A stretch of 64,000 nucleotides of DNA from Sebastes aleutianus (taxonomy: Eukaryota > Chordata > Actinopteri > Perciformes > Sebastidae), in the NCBI GenBank assembly GCA_916700875.1, contig CAKAKS010000066.1, forward strand, positions 7,226,243 to 7,290,242. Direction: 5' to 3'. Both the position numbers and the translations under genes were made by a program. Shown here in pieces: positions 12,552 through 26,000 of this stretch. Below the pieces are notes generated by a model, which was not told the DNA's origin, did not search any database, and saw only the letters and a program-made list of their open reading frames with translations. Position 1 is the stretch's first letter; each line of letters starts with the position of its first letter.

Positions 12552-13741
12552 TTTTAGCTTACATATGTTGTTGTTGTTGTTGTTGTGTGTCACTATGTTT
12601 TATCTATGTTTTTTATGTACAAGCTGCTCCAAACCAATTGCCCCTAGATCAGGGGTCAGCAACCTGCAGCTCTGGAGCCACACGCGGCTCTTTAGCTCCT
12701 CTCCAGTGGCTCCCTGTGGATTTATAAAAATAGAAATGAATATCTGTTTTTTGTTAACATTTTCATTTCTATTTATCATTGTTGTAGGTCTATGGTACGA
12801 CGGAGTATTAGGGCCACATTGAGGGAAAAAAAAAATCTGAGATTTAGAGAATAAAGTCATAATATTACGAGAATAAAGTCAAAGGTTTACGAGAAAAAAA
12901 GTCGTAATATTATGAGATTAAAATCATAACTTTAATAGAAAAAAAGTTGCAGTATTATGAGAATAAAGTAATAATATTATAAAGTAATAATTTTACGTGT
13001 TATTTTCATTTTTTCTCGTAAAGTTATGACTTTATTCTCGTAATATTACGACTTTTTTTCTCGTAAAGTTATGACTTTATTCTCGTAATATTATGACTTT
13101 TTTTCTCGTTAAGTTATGACTTTATTCTCGTAATATTCCGATTTTTTTTCTCGTTAAGTTATGACTTTATTCTCGTAATATTACGACTTTTTTTCTCGTT
13201 AAGTTATGACTTTATTCTCATAATATTGCAACTTTTTTTCTTGTTAAGTTATGACTTTATTCTCGTTATATTACGATATAATATTTTTTTAACTTACATA
13301 TATTGTTGTTGTTGTTGTTGTGTGTCAAAATGTTTTATCTATGTTTTTTATGTACAAGCTGCTCCAAACCAATTGCCAATTGCCAATTGGTACAATTTTT
13401 TTTTTAAATTTTTATTATATTATTTTTTTTTATAATTTAAGTTATCTTTCCTATCCAATTTTGCCTTTTATGTTAGAAGTATTGAGTTTAGATTACAATG
13501 CCTTAATGTTTGTAAATTAATTTTCTTCAATAAAAAAAAAAAAAAAAAAATCTCTCTACATCACATTACATTACATATATTGTTTTTAGCTTACATATAT
13601 TGTTGTTGTGTGTCACTATGTTTTATCTATGTTTTTTTATGTACAAGCTGCTCCAAACCAATTGCCCCTAGAGGGATTAATACAGTTGTTTGAATTGAAT
13701 TGAATTGAATTGAATTGAATTGAATTGAATTGAATTGAATT
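12552..13741 (+). repeat. Nested cluster of retroposon-like tails with (TTGAA)n end
   Basis: Three direct copies of a segment containing GTTGTTGTTG, then GTCACTATGTTTTATC, then TGTACAAGCTGCTCCAAACC, lie at about 12552-12648, 13290-13378 and 13580-13672. The last continues into GGGATTAATACAGTTG and a (TTGAA)n run (about 13690-13741), a typical 3' tail of fish SINE/LINE retroposons. The first copy is broken after CCCCTAG by a second repeat (CAGGGGTCAGCAACC, GCGGCTCTTTAGC; about 12650-12720) that resembles hAT-type dispersed repeats. The family names are inference. Confidence 0.6.
12838..13280. repeat. Head-to-head minisatellite of about 45-bp units
   Basis: Tandem units built on TCTCGTAATATTACGAC and TCGTTAAGTTATGACTTTA. 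Units before about 12990 run in the opposite orientation to those after about 13010, so the array is mirrored around an AT-rich centre. Between them the left and right halves could form a large cruciform. No coding potential. Confidence 0.8.
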
Positions 13742-13799
13742 AATTACATTAAAAGACAACCATCCTTTTTTTTTAGGTCTCATGAAGTTTCTCTCTCCA

Positions 13800-14082
13800 C
13801 ATCACATGACTTAATCGTGTCCTGACGTCACCAGCCTTCACGGAAGTCAGCACTGTGCGCTGGTGATGGTGATGGTGGCGGCCTCGTCAGCCTAGCAGCT
13901 AGCAGCAGGAAGAGGATGTTTGCGTCCAGTGAAATAACAATATCACCTGATTATAAGCGCTTATAACAGAGCAAACAAGACATAGAGTCTTTCCACCGAG
14001 TCTTGCTGGGACTTAAACCTCTCACCCCCCTCACCTGGACCCGGACCCGGACCCGGTCTCTGTGAGTCTGGATCTATAAAAG
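13800..14082 (+). promoter_or_regulatory. Probable GAK promoter and 5' UTR
   Basis: The base composition turns GC-rich (repeated GACCCG motifs at about 14037-14055) just before the GAK start codon, and no TATA box is visible, as expected for a housekeeping CpG-type promoter. A perfect CRE (TGACGTCA) lies at 13823-13830, and a TCACATGAC E-box-like site lies just upstream. The transcription start is not determined. Confidence 0.55.
13823..13830. promoter_or_regulatory. CRE (CREB/ATF) palindrome, GAK promoter
   Basis: Perfect TGACGTCA about 250 bases upstream of the GAK ATG. CREB/ATF factors bind this octamer when it lies near a start site. Use here is inferred from position. Confidence 0.5.
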
Positions 14083-17000
14083 ATGTCCCTGTTCCAGTCG
14101 GCACTGGATTTCCTAGCCGGGCCCGGCTCGTCCGGAGGCGCCGGCCGGGACCAGAATGACTTCGTCGGACAAGTCGTTGAGCTCGGTGACATGAAGCTGC
14201 GGATCAAGAGGGTGATTGCGGAAGGTGAGGCGCTGAAACACCGAAGACAAAATGCTGATAACATCTTGCTACCTAGCTATCTGTCTAGCTGAACGAGCTA
14301 ACAGGCTAGTGATCTACTGGTAGTCAGTGACTAGAGTAGCTGCAGGGCTGTGACTCACTAAGTAAACACCAGTTGATCATTTGGTTTCGTGTGTGTAATA
14401 ATTTGCAGATTGTGTGAATGTGATGCGTTAGACAAGTTGAACTGTCAGCTTGTACAGTACGTTCCCATCTATTCCTGTTGGAGCCTGCAGCTACAGCCAA
14501 GCTCCCAACCTATAGTTACACAACATACATCAAACCTGATCATCTCCTCTTGGCTGCAAGACATGTTTGACTCAAGAGAGACAGAGGGTGCAGAAAGGCA
14601 TGAGTGAAACTATATTTTTATATACATATTACTATATTTATTTATTTGTATTTATTTGCACATATATAAAACTGCACGAAATCCAGTCAATGAAAAAAAA
14701 CAACAACAAGAAGTACACAAAATGTGCAGAAAAACCTCACCAAACAGTGGAAAACAATCCAATAAAAACAATGAAATGCATACAAAAAAACAGTACAGAA
14801 GAAAAGAAAATATATCTAAACATATCAAAAGATATCTATCTATTCTCGTTGCATTTTACTTCTCCCAACCTATAGTTACACAACATACATCAAACCTTAT
14901 CATCTCCTCTTGGCTGCAAGACATGTTTGACTCAAGAGAGACAGAGGGTGCAGAAAAGCATGAGTGAAACTATTTTTTTTAATTATTTTTTTTAATTTGT
15001 ATTTATTTGCACATATATAAAACTGCACAAAATCCAGTCAATGAAAAAAAAACAAACATGTTTGACTCAAGAGAGAGAGGGTGCAGAAAGGCATGAGTGA
15101 AACTATCAGTGATGACAATGTTGTTACCACAGCTCATGCATAACTGGGTAACAAGAAGTACACAAAATGTGCAGAAAAACCTCACCAAACAGTGGAAAAC
15201 AATCCAATAAAAACAATGAAATACATACAAAAAATAGTACAGAAGAAAAGAAAATATATCTAAACATATCAAAAGATATCTATCTATTCTCGTTGCATTT
15301 TACTTCTCCCAACCTATAGTTACACAACATACCTCAAACCTTATCATCTCCCTTGGCTGCAAGACATGTTTGACTCAAGAGAGACAGAGGGTGCAGAAAG
15401 GCATGAGTGAAACTATTTTTTTTAAATTATTTTTATTTATTTGCACATATATAAAACTGCACAAAATCCAGTCAATGAAAAAAAACAAACAAGAAATGTA
15501 TCAGGAGAGGTCAAGAAGCCACACACTTATACAAAGGACCTCCCCCCAACCCCAGGAGAAAAAAAAAACAATAACAAAAAAGGAAGAAAGATCTAAACTA
15601 ACTTAATTTTAAAAATACAACAAAAAGAAGTACACAAAATGTGCAGGAAAACCTCACCAAACAGTGGAAAACAATCCAATAAAAACAATGAAATACATCC
15701 AAAAACAGTACAGAAAAAAAGAAAATATATCTAAACATATCAAAAGATATCTATCTATTCTCGTTGAGCAACGCTGCAGTTTTACTTCTCCCAACCTATA
15801 GTTACACAAGATACCGCAAAACCTTATCATCTCTCCTTGGCTGCAAGACATGTTTGACTCAAGAGAGAGAGGGTGCAGAAAGGCATGAGTGACAATGTTG
15901 TTATCACAGCTCATGCATAACTGGGTATGTTTTTAATGTTGATTACAATCAAATCTAAGCACCTGCAGAGCTTTGCTGGATTTTTTTTCTTGTGACATCA
16001 ATGGTTTTTTTTTAACAACTCTTAAGGCAAAGTTGGCCTCTGTGGCACTCCTTTTAAATGAGTCCTCTCAACAAACTGTTTTTCAGCTAACGTAGTTGCT
16101 GGAAAAACTGTAACCAAAACTAGATTGACGTTGAAGAAGTTGGCAAGTTTCTCTGTCGTGTCTTTGAAAACATGTGCGCCATCTCTGTCCACCTTACTTG
16201 GAACCTGCTGACTAATTCGGAGAGATTGCTTCATCACCTTAAGAGCAAGGAAACAGTTTTTCTCATGGACCCACTTCCATGTCCACTTTTCGCAACTCTC
16301 TGACTCATTCTGAGGTATTCAGTCCCAACTGCGCTCTAAATTTATGTGTAGAAAACAATGCCTTTCTTTTAGATATAGCTTTGCATAATGTTATAAAAAC
16401 CATGAGAGCAGATTCACTAGTAAAGGCTGCAAAAAAATTTATGAACAGGTTGATTTTGAAGTCTTTTAAATGTCAGAAAATAGTGTAAATTACCCATCAC
16501 ATCACATTATTCAACTAACAAGGATATTAAACAGAGAAATTTTCACAGATGCACCAGTTAATGGTTATATTTTTGATGGATAAATGATTACTTAACTGAT
16601 TATTAAAACATTCTGTAGATATGCTATCAACTAATTGTTTCAGCACTAATTCCACTCTGATCAACAGTATAAACACAATGTTGTGATAGCACATCCTCAG
16701 CTATGATAGTTGGTTAAAGAGAGGTTAAAGGAGACAAACAAGAGTTTAAAAATCAAAGCAGATGGTACAACTCAAGATCATTTTACACCAAACCATGTAA
16801 ACTCATGTTTGACACGAGAGAGAGAGAGAGATCATAATAGAGGGAGCAGAAAGGCATGAGTGAAACTATCAGCGATCACAATGTTGTTACCACAGCTCAT
16901 GCATAACTGGGGTATGTTTTTTATGTTGATTACAATCACATCTGCAGAGCTTTGCTGGATTTTTTTTCTTGTGACATCAAATGAGAGATTGATTGAGTGC

Positions 17001-20000
17001 CAGTACTTCTCTTTCCCTGATCCCTCAGTTTTATCTTTTATTCATGTGTTTCTGGCTAGGGCTGCAAAGGAAACAAATGGACAACAAAGGATGAAAATGT
17101 GCTGTTGATTAAGTCTTTACATTTGGTTCTTGGAAGGTCGGCATCAGCAAGCTTTTTTGACTACCTCGCTAGTCAGTTGCAATCTCAAATATTATCATTA
17201 TTATTGATTTATAATATTATCAGGGCTGTCAGTCGATTAGAATATTTAATCTCAATTAATTGCATGATTGTCCATAATTAATCGTGATTAATCGCACATT
17301 TTTTATCTGTTCAAGTATGTAATACTCTTATCAACATGCGAGTGGGCAAATATGCTTGCTTTATGTAAATTGATGTATATATTTATTACTGGAAATCAAT
17401 TAACAACACAAAATAATGACACATATTGTCCAGAAACCCTCACAGGTACTGCATTTAGCATAAAAATATATGATCAAATCATAACATGGCAAACTGCAGT
17501 CCAACAGGCAACAACAGCTGTCAGTGTGCTGACTTGACTATGACTTACCCCAAACTGCATGTGATTATCATAAAGTGGGCATGTCTGTAAAGGGGAGACT
17601 CGTGGGTACCCATAGAACCCATTTTCATTGACATATCTTGAGGTCAGAGGTCAAGGGACCTCTTTGAAAATGGCCATGACAGTTTTTCCTTAGGTTTTTC
17701 TAGTTTCATATGGTGCATGTATCTTCACTCTAGCTTTAATACTGAGCCCACTACAACCTTCAAAAGATTGATTGTGTTAATGCGTTAAAGAAATTAGTGG
17801 CATTAAAATGAATTGCATTAATGTGTTATCGCATTAACTTTGACAGCCCAAATTATTATATATGCTTGATGCAGCATTTATGTTGTTATGACAGTGTTGG
17901 TCAGTCTGTCTGCTTGACTGACTCCTATTTTGCTGCAATACAAATGATTTAAGTGAGATGAACAGAGTGAAAACTGTATCTTATTAGATAATACAGATGT
18001 TGACAAACTGCATAATTTGCAGTTGAAAAAAGGCAGTATATCTTATCACAATACTGAGCATATCGCAAAATGTTTAAAACTGCAATAAGATCATATCAGG
18101 ACTTAAGTATCGTTATAATATCCTATCGTTGGGCCTTATTTCCCACCTTTATTATCTTATATACAAGACCACAAAAAATACCATTTGGCTTTGTCCAATT
18201 ATCCTATTTGGCAAAATTCGAACGAACAACCATTTCAGCAACAATTGATAAAAATAATGTGAGTGAGTTTGAATCTGAATTAGCAGCCTGTATTTGTTTG
18301 TATGTATACAACGACTCTGGTTACACGTGCAAACCAAAAGATCAGGTTTCTTCTCTGTGGCAGGGAACAGGGACTCTTGCCCTTTGTGAAGTGGCAAGGC
18401 AGTCTCACTATACTGTCATGCATGTTTAGTTACGTCCAATAGTGGCTGGCGGAGCAGGCATTAAATAAGTAATGTATATCTCTATTTTGGGTGTAGTCTA
18501 ATAAAGAATAGTGGTTAACTCTGATTTAACCACTAATTGTGATTGATTTAACCACAAATACATTTTTAAAATCTGTTGTTTCACATGCAGGAGATCAGTT
18601 CAGCCCAAAAATAAGTCAGTCATTGTTCAGTGTCAACAGAGCTTTTAGCGTGGTCAGACATAGTAGGTCAGAGTTCAACTCATCCATGGTGTGTTTTCAG
18701 TGGTTCAGCAGACAAACTTGCGTCGTACAACACAAACCAGCAAAATAACAGACAGAGTAATATTATTAGGTACAATAACTAATTGTAGCTATTTATTTAT
18801 GATTTTTTTTTTTTTAACAACTCTTAAGGCAAAGTTGGCCTCTGTTGCACTCCTTTGAAATTAGTACTCTTAACCAACTGTTGGCTTTTCAGCTAACGTA
18901 GTTGGTGGAAAAACTGTAACCAAAACTAGATTGACGTTGAAGAAGTTGGCAAGTTTCTCTGTCGTGTCTTTGAAAACGTGTGAACCGTCTCTGTCAACCT
19001 TACTTGGAACCTGCTGACTAATTCGGATAGATTGCTTCATCACCTAAGAGCAAGGAAACAGTTCCCCACTTCCATGTCCCCTTTTTTTTCGCAACTCTCT
19101 GACTCATTCTGAGGTATTCAGTCCCAACTGCACTCTAAATTTATGTGTAAAAAACAATACCTTTCTTTTAGATGTAGCTTTGCATAATGTTATAAATACC
19201 ATGAGAGGAGATTCACTAGTAAAGGCTGCAAAAAATCGATCAACAGGTTGATTTTTGAAGTCTTTTAAATGCCAGAAAATTGTGTAAAATGCCCATCGCA
19301 TCACATTATTCAAGTAACAAAGCTATTAAACAGAGAAATGTTTACAGAAGCACCAGTTAATGGTTTACATTTTTGCTTGATAAATGATAACTTAACTGAT
19401 TATTAAAGCTTTCTGTAGATATACTAATTGTTTCATCACTAATTCCACTCTGATCAACAGTATAAACACATTGTTGTGATGGCACAGCCTCAGCTCTGAT
19501 AGTTGGTTAAAGAGAGGTTAAGGGAGACAAACGAGTTTTAAAATCAAAGCAGATGGTACAACTCAAGATCATTTTACACCAAACCATCCTGCTCTCTGAA
19601 AGGAGTCTTTGTTGTGTTTCCTCAACCAGATCTTTGGCAGATAATACAATGGATGGCTGTAACCAGATGGTTCTATTTTTTTAGGGCCATGACTAGTTTG
19701 TCTGTTTGCTGGCAACGCTCGTTCAACTTTTGTTCAACTTCAGAGAATCGGTTTGTGAAGCCACAAAATGCTGTTGGGTAAATTAAGGAAACCGCTGTGA
19801 TGTGTTGAAGAAAGTGGTGGTTGTCATCGTCGTAGTACTGAGCTCAGTTTCAAACCACATTCTCTGTATTTTTCAGGTTAGTGAGGCAGAGATTATTATC
19901 TTCACATAACTAAACAGGTTTTTTGGAACAGCGGCACCTGGCTGGTCTCTCCTTTCCTTTTGCGTGTATGCCGTCCTCTGAGCAGGTGAAACTGTAGACA

Positions 20001-23000
20001 AGAGAGGTCTCTTTATTCAGAGCTAGAGTGGATAAGCTGTTTTCATTCCTTTTGTGTTCTTGTAATAGAGTGCTACAGAAATAAATCCTAAAACTCGAGA
20101 ATAAGTTATAATATTAGCGCTTCCATTACCCTCGTCTTGAAGTCAATGGTTTTTTAGTTAGATGCCTGAAATAAGGTCTGTGGTTAAACACAAGCTTAAG
20201 ACATTTTAAAGTTTGGTTCTACGACATAAAATACGTCAGTAAATATCCTAGTCATGAATTTTGAAGCTTTTACATGTCTTAAAAAAGCGGTTGCTAACAA
20301 GTGGCTAAATGAGACTACTAAACGTCATCGCGGCGAACAGTAGGACGCCTTTATCTTAGTGGTAGTGACGTTGAAGTCCTACAACTGTGGTGTAGTACCT
20401 TTATGGCCTAACGTTAGCTTTTTACTTCTGGCGATTGCATTTATGCTTCTAAAATCATAAAAGTGGTGTTCATTTGTGAAGATTATCTTGGTGAACAAAA
20501 CGTGTAAGTATCATAAACGTTTGTTTGCCACAGAGCTTATTTTCTGCAATAATACAAAATCCAATGGAAAAATCCCATTGGCTTTTTGCTGATGGAACGT
20601 TTTTGTCGATGCAAACTTCCGGGTTGGCCTACAAATATATGTTATCCTGCAGCGTCCGATGATGTAACACAGCCACAAGGATTGCATGCCCCAGCAAGAT
20701 TTACTTCAGATTTAGAAAAGTTTGAGTATGATGGAGTAGGATTTTTTCCCCCCCCCATTTCAGTGTTTTTCTTGGAATGGATTTGTAACTGGAGCAAAGG
20801 AAATGGAGCCTGTCAGTTTTCAGTCCCTCCCTTTGCCAGCACAAGACAGACACAGAGGAAGACATGTGATCCGCGCACCGGGGACAAGTCACTATAGCAT
20901 GGCACGTAACTGTTGCTGCTTGATGTTCTGGTTACGCTTCGTGCTAAGTGATTGTAGTAAGCTCATGGACTCAAAAAATGCAACTGAACCAGTGTTGTCC
21001 CTTCATGCTAAAGACATAAGGGTGCGTGACCATCAGATTGCTGGTTTGAATCCAAGACCAGATTAAAAAATCAGGACGGGCAAAACAAAAGCCACTGTGC
21101 ACACCTGAGTGATCTTTCCTGTGTAAATACAGCTTTAAAGATTACAATCTTGACGGCATTCATTCAAGTTTTCAAGCGAGGCTGGTAGTTGATTTACTCG
21201 TCTCTATGGTAACCTCCTCCCCTGGCCTTGTTTGGACTATGGCTTGCTAAATACATAGACATAGAAAAACACACACACTTGATGAAAAAGTTAGGAAAGC
21301 AAAGGTTCTTGTCCACTAGACACAGAGGCCCAATCCCAATGTCTACACTCACAGACTCACAGACTTTGAGGCGTGTTCTCGCTAAGTCCGTGAGGTTTAT
21401 AGGGCCGTTCCACTGTCAAATCGTCAAGTCCTTGAGGGCTCTCTCGCAGACATTTTGAGCCCGTTATGAACACTTTCCGTAAGTCTGCATTTCTGCAGAC
21501 TTTGCCTGTGGGAATTACCCACAATCCATAGCGTAGTGACGTTAAACACAGGGTTACCATGGTTACCAGGGGAAGCCCGAAAGAGTAAAAAAAATAAACA
21601 AGGAGCATAGCACATGAGTGTTCAGCCAGGCATATTTAAATTTACACAGAAACAATAATATTAAGGATTTTAATTGGTACTTTAAAAACACATTAAATCA
21701 GATAATTAGAGGTCTATATTACACACCTGGTTTATTCATCAACCAGTTCTTTTAATTTTGCTCAATGCAGTTTGACAAAAACAAGTATATTTTTTGACAG
21801 TTACCTCTCCTCCCGTAAGGCAAGAGCCTGGAAGAAAACACGTAAAATAAAAACCCACAATTGGCATCGTCAAGGCAACGTGATGCTTCACCGCAAAGTG
21901 CTGTCCCATTCATATTTATTTATACCATTTCAAGCCCTTGCAGCCTCTCACACTCAACCATTTAACAGGTGACGACAGTCAAGTCCCTGAGGGTTCAAGG
22001 CTTAAGGTCTCAGGGGGGGACATTGGATTTGGGCCAGTGGCTTTTAAATGTCAAAATAAGAATTCACAAGAAATAAATTGTGATGTATAAAAAGCAGTTA
22101 TGTTTATGTATTGATAGTTATTGTTATAATTTTAATTTAGCGTTAGCGTACACAGTACAACTGTTACTTAGCTAAACTATGACCAATGGCTCTCAGTAGC
22201 CATGATTTGTTCCATCAATTACTTTGTAATTAGAGCAATGTGGTGCTGTTCTATAAAAAAGTATGTCCAATTGAGAACAGTCTGTGCAGCTGTATGTTCT
22301 TCTGTGAAAGATCAGAGAACGTCATAGCAGGCTCAACTACCTCCCTAATGTCTGTCTCATTATTACTGCAGCGTTGCCCACAGTGTCGCCACTTCAGGTT
22401 GTAGCCACACCTTCAGTGAAAATGTGTAGAGCTTAGCGGTGACTGCAGATCAGACTGTGGTGATACTTGGCAGCTTCCAGGTTTAAACGTTTATGAGTGT
22501 GTGGAGCAGCAGGGCGCTCTCTGCGGTCATGAGGTAAAACTTAATGATTCAGTATCCTGTGGAAGGGGATGGGATGGTGTCTTCCTGGTGTTATCGCCAC
22601 CTACTTCAGATCTTTTATCATTACAGCTCAACTCCTTACAACTGACTCATCTGTCATAACAGGATATAATGTGCAATATGATGGGCATAATCATGAACAT
22701 TCAACATGAACACATGCAACCCACCAAGACTGATCCCTACCGTTAATTAGGGCTGCACAATTAATTTCAATTTTATTGAAATTGCAATATAGCCTACTGC
22801 AATTTTCAAATCACAGGATGAGGAGGAAATTGCAATATTTGTTAAAGGCGAAATGTGTGTCAAAATACCATTTTAAATTAAATAATGTCGTGCTGCAGAG
22901 ACGTCCTGGCCTATTCTACAGACTTAAGAAAACATCTTTGTTTGGTACAGATCCCTGCAAAAATCACATCATAGTCATTTTAATTTGTTTTTCAATGAAA

Positions 23001-26000
23001 ATGAGAATAATGATGTAAAAATGATAATATCCTATAATATCGCAAATCATATCGCAATGGCAAGATCAGTCAAAATAATCTCAATTAGATATTTTTTCAA
23101 AATGATGCAGCCCAACCGTTAATCTATACTGTTATATTTTGGATTTGCACCTTATTGTTATGTTAGACTTTTTATATTTGCACTATTTCCACTTTGTACT
23201 GCATTTGCTGCACAGCAATTTCCCTCGGGATAAATAAATTTGATCTTATCTTAAAATGGAAAACCCACCCCAAGACACTCATTAAAAATCAGCTCTAAGA
23301 TATGTTACCTTTATTTATTTCCCTTTGTCTTTTTTTTTTTTTTTTTTAAATAACTGCCCAAAGTGATGTCACAGAGCATAGTGACGTATACTATACATAA
23401 AATAGTCATCACTTTAACACATTAAAGTACACCAAATCATACCAGAACAAATGAGACATAGAAAATGTGACATTAATTCAAGACAGTAGCTCCATGAAAC
23501 CGTATTACAACACATCCTGCTCGGTGTCACACAATTTACGCAATACATTGCACGAATATGTATCATTTTTAAGAGTTTAATAGTGCATGTACTATTCATG
23601 TAGATGTAATTACCAGTAAATCATATAAATGACATCCTGGCTGCTCTCTGTGTTTTCTCAGGTGGATTTGCGTTTGTGTATGAAGCCCAGGATATGAGTA
23701 GTGGTAAAGACTACGCCCTAAAGGTAAGCTTCACCCACTTCATTCATTCATTCATTCATTTGTTAGTAGGCATGGCAATGTTTATAAATGATAAACTGAA
23801 TCAGGAACATTCACTCTGTCCACATCGATCCTGCACTCTACAGTACATACTTGTAATATGCAGTGAATACTACATATTGATCAGTATGCACTGTGTTACT
23901 GCATATGACTGGACTTTAACATCTAAGTGGAGTTAACCCTTCACAGTAAAACACTCCACATACATTTAGACACTATGCTAACCCGAGATTATTAAACTGT
24001 TAAACAATGTGAACTTCTCCTGCTATGTTGTTGATCACGTTGCTCAGGAAACATTCCTGGAAGCAAGTTGTTTCTTAGAGAACGACGAGGCTTAAAGTAT
24101 TATGGCACAGTTTTGATTATGTGAGGACCATCTGCTGTATACTTTATAATTCTGTCCATAATGTATGTGTACTCATGCATTTCTCAACTAAATTAAACTC
24201 TGCAGATACTGAAAGTTCCTCAGTATTTAGTATAAGGCTGGACTATATGGCCAAAATCTTCTATCTCCTGTTTGTCTGCCATTTTTCCTTCAGTGCAATG
24301 CATGATGGTATGGAGTACTACTCGGTTAGTGACCATAGTTGTACACTACTTTTCACGATGCATTGTGGGACACTTTGAGTCCACTATATAGGGTCTAATA
24401 ATTCTCATTATACATTCGGACGGGAACTACAAAATGAGAGAAGGAGAAGTTAATGTGATAATCACTTCTACTGTTTGACTCGGCGAAATCAGTTTTCTCT
24501 CATGTTCAAACAAATAGTGTACAGGCTGTTTATTGATTGAATATGTTAGGTCAGTCAGTCATAAAACGAGGATCACAGAACAACAACAAACCAACTGTCT
24601 CTGTGGATGCTTTTGTTTCAGAGGCTGCTGTCCAACGAGGAAGAGAAGAACAAGGAAATCATACAGGAAGTGTGCTTCATGGTATCCTTTATCATTTCCA
24701 GAGCCTGATGAAAAGACAATTGTTTTTTTATTATGATCATTTCTGAGAGAGAGCAACATGTGACAAGTTAAACTGTAACCCATGACTTCACAAGATTGCA
24801 GGATGCATCTCCAGCGTCGTATACTGTCATTAATAGATCACTTGTAGTTTACTGGCAACACCACATAGTGTCAGAATGCGCAATACAAGAACTAATATAT
24901 ATTTACATTGTTTAACTGTATAATAACACGGTGGTTTCACAAACACAGACTGCTTTGTGATTCTGTCCTTAAAAGCTTATCAGTTGTGAATCTTTCCTAA
25001 AGCACTCTAGTGTGTTTCTTGTTTGAGAAGAAGTGATGAGCAGGGCAGAAAATAAATAATCCTGAATGGGTTTCATTCACAGATTTCAGTGGTTGCCAGA
25101 AGGAATAAGATCATTTGAAGATACCTTTGTGCATCTAAAAGTCGAATCATGAAGCATCCACTGCATTTCAATGTCCCTGGAGACGTTTTATGTGATGGGG
25201 TTACAGTTTTTATCAATGACTAACAAACCTTTTGGCCAGCACAGCAGCTAAAACTGCTGGGACATCTCTTGCACAATAGTTGTTTCATGCTGTGTAGGAC
25301 ATTGTGTAGAGAGACAGGCTTTTGGTAAATGAAGCGCTGCGTTCCTGGTACCATTGCAACACTGTGTTTTTAGAACTTGATTATTTGCATAATGTTTAAT
25401 GCCTCAAATGCTGATGAGTCAGAAAAATAAAGTCTAAAGTCACCACCAGGGAATTCTTCCTATCATCCAACCATCATCTCTTCCTGCTTTCAGCGAGCTA
25501 CAGTACAGTTTTACTACAATTGCTCTTTTGAGGGCGCTTTCACAAGACATTTAGTCTGTTTTAATCGAACATCTGGTGCGGTTCGTTTGGGTAGTTATGA
25601 GCGCAGGAATCGTACTCTGGTGCGGACCAAAACAACCGGTCCAAGACCACTTGCGAGAGGTGGTCTCCAAGGGAACCAAGTGCGGTTCGATTACAGTGAG
25701 CGCTGGCATTTGTTGAGATGGTCAGAGGTAAACATCAGGTTAACATGAGTGAAAGAGGACTTGACATCTGGGCCAAAGAGAACATACAGAATATGATAAA
25801 TAAAGTCCAAAAAAATAATGACGTATATAAAGTTATTAGAGATAAACTGGAGGAGAAAGGATTCATGTGCACAGTAGATTAGTGCAGAAACTGAAGTGAT
25901 AGCAATATTTCAAAGTTTGTGATTCCCTGCATAGAAATGGCAGCCCTAGAGACGACGTACACGCCCCTCAGCAAAATTATTTTTTTTAGTTGGTCCACTT

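Larger units (their letters stand above)
8951..13790. other. Intergenic region between the acidic-protein gene and GAK
   Basis: About 4.8 kb, AT-rich, with no exon-like conserved frame. From left to right it contains a short (CA)n near 9690-9715, a long inverted repeat (10503-11087), AT-rich filler to about 12540, and a repeat cluster (12552-13741). The open frames near 10400-11300 come from the inverted-repeat arms. Confidence 0.6.
14225..23661 (+). other. gak: GAK intron 1 (9.4 kb), repeat-rich
   Basis: No exon is supported. It is filled by a local tandem array (14500-15895), a 0.8-kb direct duplication (16004-16796 and 18803-19587), a MITE at 17221-17852, a MITE at 21327-22035, a hAT-type MITE with perfect 8-bp target duplication (22748-23115) and a LINE-tail-like end near 23215-23262. 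At 19620-20600 I see only unique-looking non-coding DNA. The ORFs in this interval fall in repeats. Confidence 0.75.

Noticed and set aside
18070..18429. 119-codon open frame
   Set aside because: It begins in transposon-end-like AT repeats. There is no codon-bias or family signal and no splice context.
21043..21053. GGTTTGAATCC, a possible tRNA B box
   Set aside because: No A box, no cloverleaf and no conserved tRNA arms nearby. At most a tRNA-derived SINE scrap.
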